Part shown: positions 62,932 to 64,000 of the stretch, in pieces
Layout of the letters: each line of letters begins with the position of its first letter
Numbering within the stretch: the stretch's first letter is position 1
From: Bacteroidaceae bacterium
Lineage (GTDB): Bacteria; Bacteroidota; Bacteroidia; Bacteroidales; Bacteroidaceae
Reading direction: 5' to 3'
Assembly (NCBI GenBank): GCA_024401215.1
Contig: JAKSLL010000004.1
Location: forward strand, 1-64,000
DNA length: 64,000 bases
Made by a program: the position numbers and the translations under genes
The notes under the pieces: model-generated
The model's database searches: none
Told to the model about the DNA's origin: nothing
The model's input: the letters and a program-made list of their open reading frames with translations, nothing else

Positions 62932-63672
62932 CTATTTTTCTGCGGTGTACAATATGCACATTCCAAAGATGAGGCGTTTGAATTTTGCGTTTCTGAAGCC
63001 TGCTTTGCTGATGATGTCTCTCATCTTTTCCGCCTGTGGCACAGCATCCATGGTCTCGGGCAGATAAGAGTAGGCTGTAGCGTCTTTAGAGAGCAATTTG
63101 CCAAATGTTGGCATTATAACCTTTTTATAGACATAAAACAGCTGCTTCATTGGAAAAGACACAGGGGTGCATAAGTCAACAACCGAAAGATGGCCGCCAT
63201 CGTTAAGCACTCTGTGCATCTCTCTCAGGCATTCGTCAAGATTCTGGAAGTTGCGCAAAGCGAAGGCGGAGATGACAGCGTCAAAGCTGTTGTCAGCGAA
63301 TGACATCTTCGAACAGTCTTCGTATTGAAACTTTATCTTGTCGTCAAGATGCAGCTTTTTCACCTTCTCCTCACCGATTGCCATCATGCCTCGTGAGATG
63401 TCGCATCCGATGATTTGTTGACAGTGGAGTTTCTGTTGAGCAAGTATAGCGAAATCACCTGTACCTGTGGCGATGTCGAGCACGTTGTCTGTTCTTTCTC
63501 TGTTTTCTAATAGAAAATTGATGGCTTTCTTTCGCCACACCTTGTCGATGCCAAATGATAGAGAATGATTCAGAAGGTCGTAAGAGTGAGCAATGTTGTC
63601 GAACATCTGTTCTACCTGCTCACGCTTGCTACCTTCTGAATCATAAGGTTTTATCTGTTCTTGCTTGTACAT
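62932..63672 (-). CDS. menG: Demethylmenaquinone methyltransferase
   Basis: A 246-residue SAM-dependent methyltransferase for the last step of menaquinone synthesis (UbiE/MenG family). The SAM loop VLDIATGTGDFAILA near residue 65 is followed by GCDISRGMMAIGEEKV, FDAVISAFALRNFQNLDECLREMHRVL and GGHLSVVDLCTP. The C terminus (IISKAGFRNAKFKRLIFGMC) is typical. Menaquinone rather than ubiquinone is expected in Bacteroidales. It begins 3 bases after the purC stop codon. Confidence 0.95.
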   Translation of the reverse strand: MYKQEQIKPYDSEGSKREQVEQMFDNIAHSYDLLNHSLSFGIDKVWRKKAINFLLENRERTDNVLDIATGTGDFAILAQQKLHCQQIIGCDISRGMMAIGEEKVKKLHLDDKIKFQYEDCSKMSFADNSFDAVISAFALRNFQNLDECLREMHRVLNDGGHLSVVDLCTPVSFPMKQLFYVYKKVIMPTFGKLLSKDATAYSYLPETMDAVPQAEKMRDIISKAGFRNAKFKRLIFGMCILYTAEK

Positions 63673-63675
63673 CCT

Positions 63676-64000
63676 TTATCTGTTGGCAAGCCACTCGTTT
63701 ACTCGCTTTTCAATGCGTGCAGAGAGATCGTCGCAGATGTCTGACTTGTCGAACTTCTCGCCGATGATGCCCTCGTAGAGCTCGATGTAACGCTCAGAAA
63801 CTGACTCAGCATATTCGTCAGTTATTTCTGGCATGACCTGACCAGGCTGATTCATGAAGTTGTGGTCGATGAGCCATTGACGAACGAACTCCTTTGAAAG
63901 CTGCTTCTGAGGTTCGCCCTTGGCAAATTTCTCTTCGTAGCCTTCTGCGTAGAAATAGCGTGAAGAGTCTGGAGTGTGAACCTCGTCGATGAGGTAAACC
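63676..64000 (-). CDS. purC: SAICAR synthase, C-terminal part (cut by window end)
   Basis: The last 107 codons of phosphoribosylaminoimidazole-succinocarboxamide synthase, a purine-synthesis enzyme. The visible part reads [20 protein letters not shown], then [18 protein letters not shown] and ends [11 protein letters not shown] with stop at 63676. [13 protein letters not shown] is the conserved family block near the substrate site. The start lies beyond the window. The gene leads a likely purC-menG-aroE operon. Confidence 0.93.
   Translation of the reverse strand, partial: VYLIDEVHTPDSSRYFYAEGYEEKFAKGEPQKQLSKEFVRQWLIDHNFMNQPGQVMPEITDEYAESVSERYIELYEGIIGEKFDKSDICDDLSARIEKRVNEWLANR

Overview
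The window looks like a chromosomal segment of a gut or oral Bacteroidales bacterium, most likely Prevotellaceae. The reasons are paired SusC/SusD outer-membrane uptake genes, a fused LpxC-FabZ enzyme, a menaquinone methyltransferase, Por/T9SS-type C-terminal tails, several promoters with the Bacteroidetes -7 box TAnnTTTG, and few classical Shine-Dalgarno sites. The genus is an inference from gene content; no rRNA gene is present. I found no tRNA gene, CRISPR array or recognisable transposase.

Region 1 (1-14.4 kb) is accessory. It holds a very large secreted GH30-like glycosidase with a recent internal duplication and a dockerin-like tail, several small secreted or lipoprotein genes, a beta-helix-like repeat protein that also ends in a dockerin-like domain, and a GH43 enzyme. 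Its intergenic spaces are filled with palindromic clusters of short tandem motifs. Two of these (about 7.7 and 14.3 kb) are inverted copies of one element.

Region 2 (12.1-35.3 kb, minus strand) is a polysaccharide-utilisation locus. In transcription order it reads GH128-like glycosidase, FAS1 protein, SusC, SusD, FAS1 lipoprotein, FAS1 lipoprotein, SusC, SusD, GH43, small lipoprotein. Two SusCD pairs share three fasciclin-domain surface proteins, and no regulator is encoded nearby. A secreted M64 metallopeptidase lies just upstream.

Region 3 (37-45.7 kb) starts with uvrA. The 5' end of uvrA has been duplicated as a 35-bp direct repeat around a 720-bp insert, which moved a consensus promoter about 755 bp away. 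Then come a possible structured RNA, an AT-rich SIR2-like protein, a small sorting-domain protein, and a C-type-lectin-like secreted protein. The C terminus of that last protein has the codon pattern of a diversity-generating-retroelement variable region, and a long DNA hairpin lies just downstream; no reverse transcriptase is encoded in the window. An AAA/PD-(D/E)XK family protein follows.

Region 4 (45.7-64 kb) is mostly core: histidine acid phosphatase, HD phosphohydrolase, pyrF, prfA, purM, lpxD, lpxC-fabZ, lpxA, a pRiA4b ORF-3-like protein, miaA, a class A penicillin-binding protein, a PIF1-like helicase with TPRs, aroE, menG and the end of purC. The starts of pyrF, lpxA and aroE are each preceded, at a fixed distance, by copies of one hairpin-forming leader repeat; two looser relatives lie at 112 and 6405.
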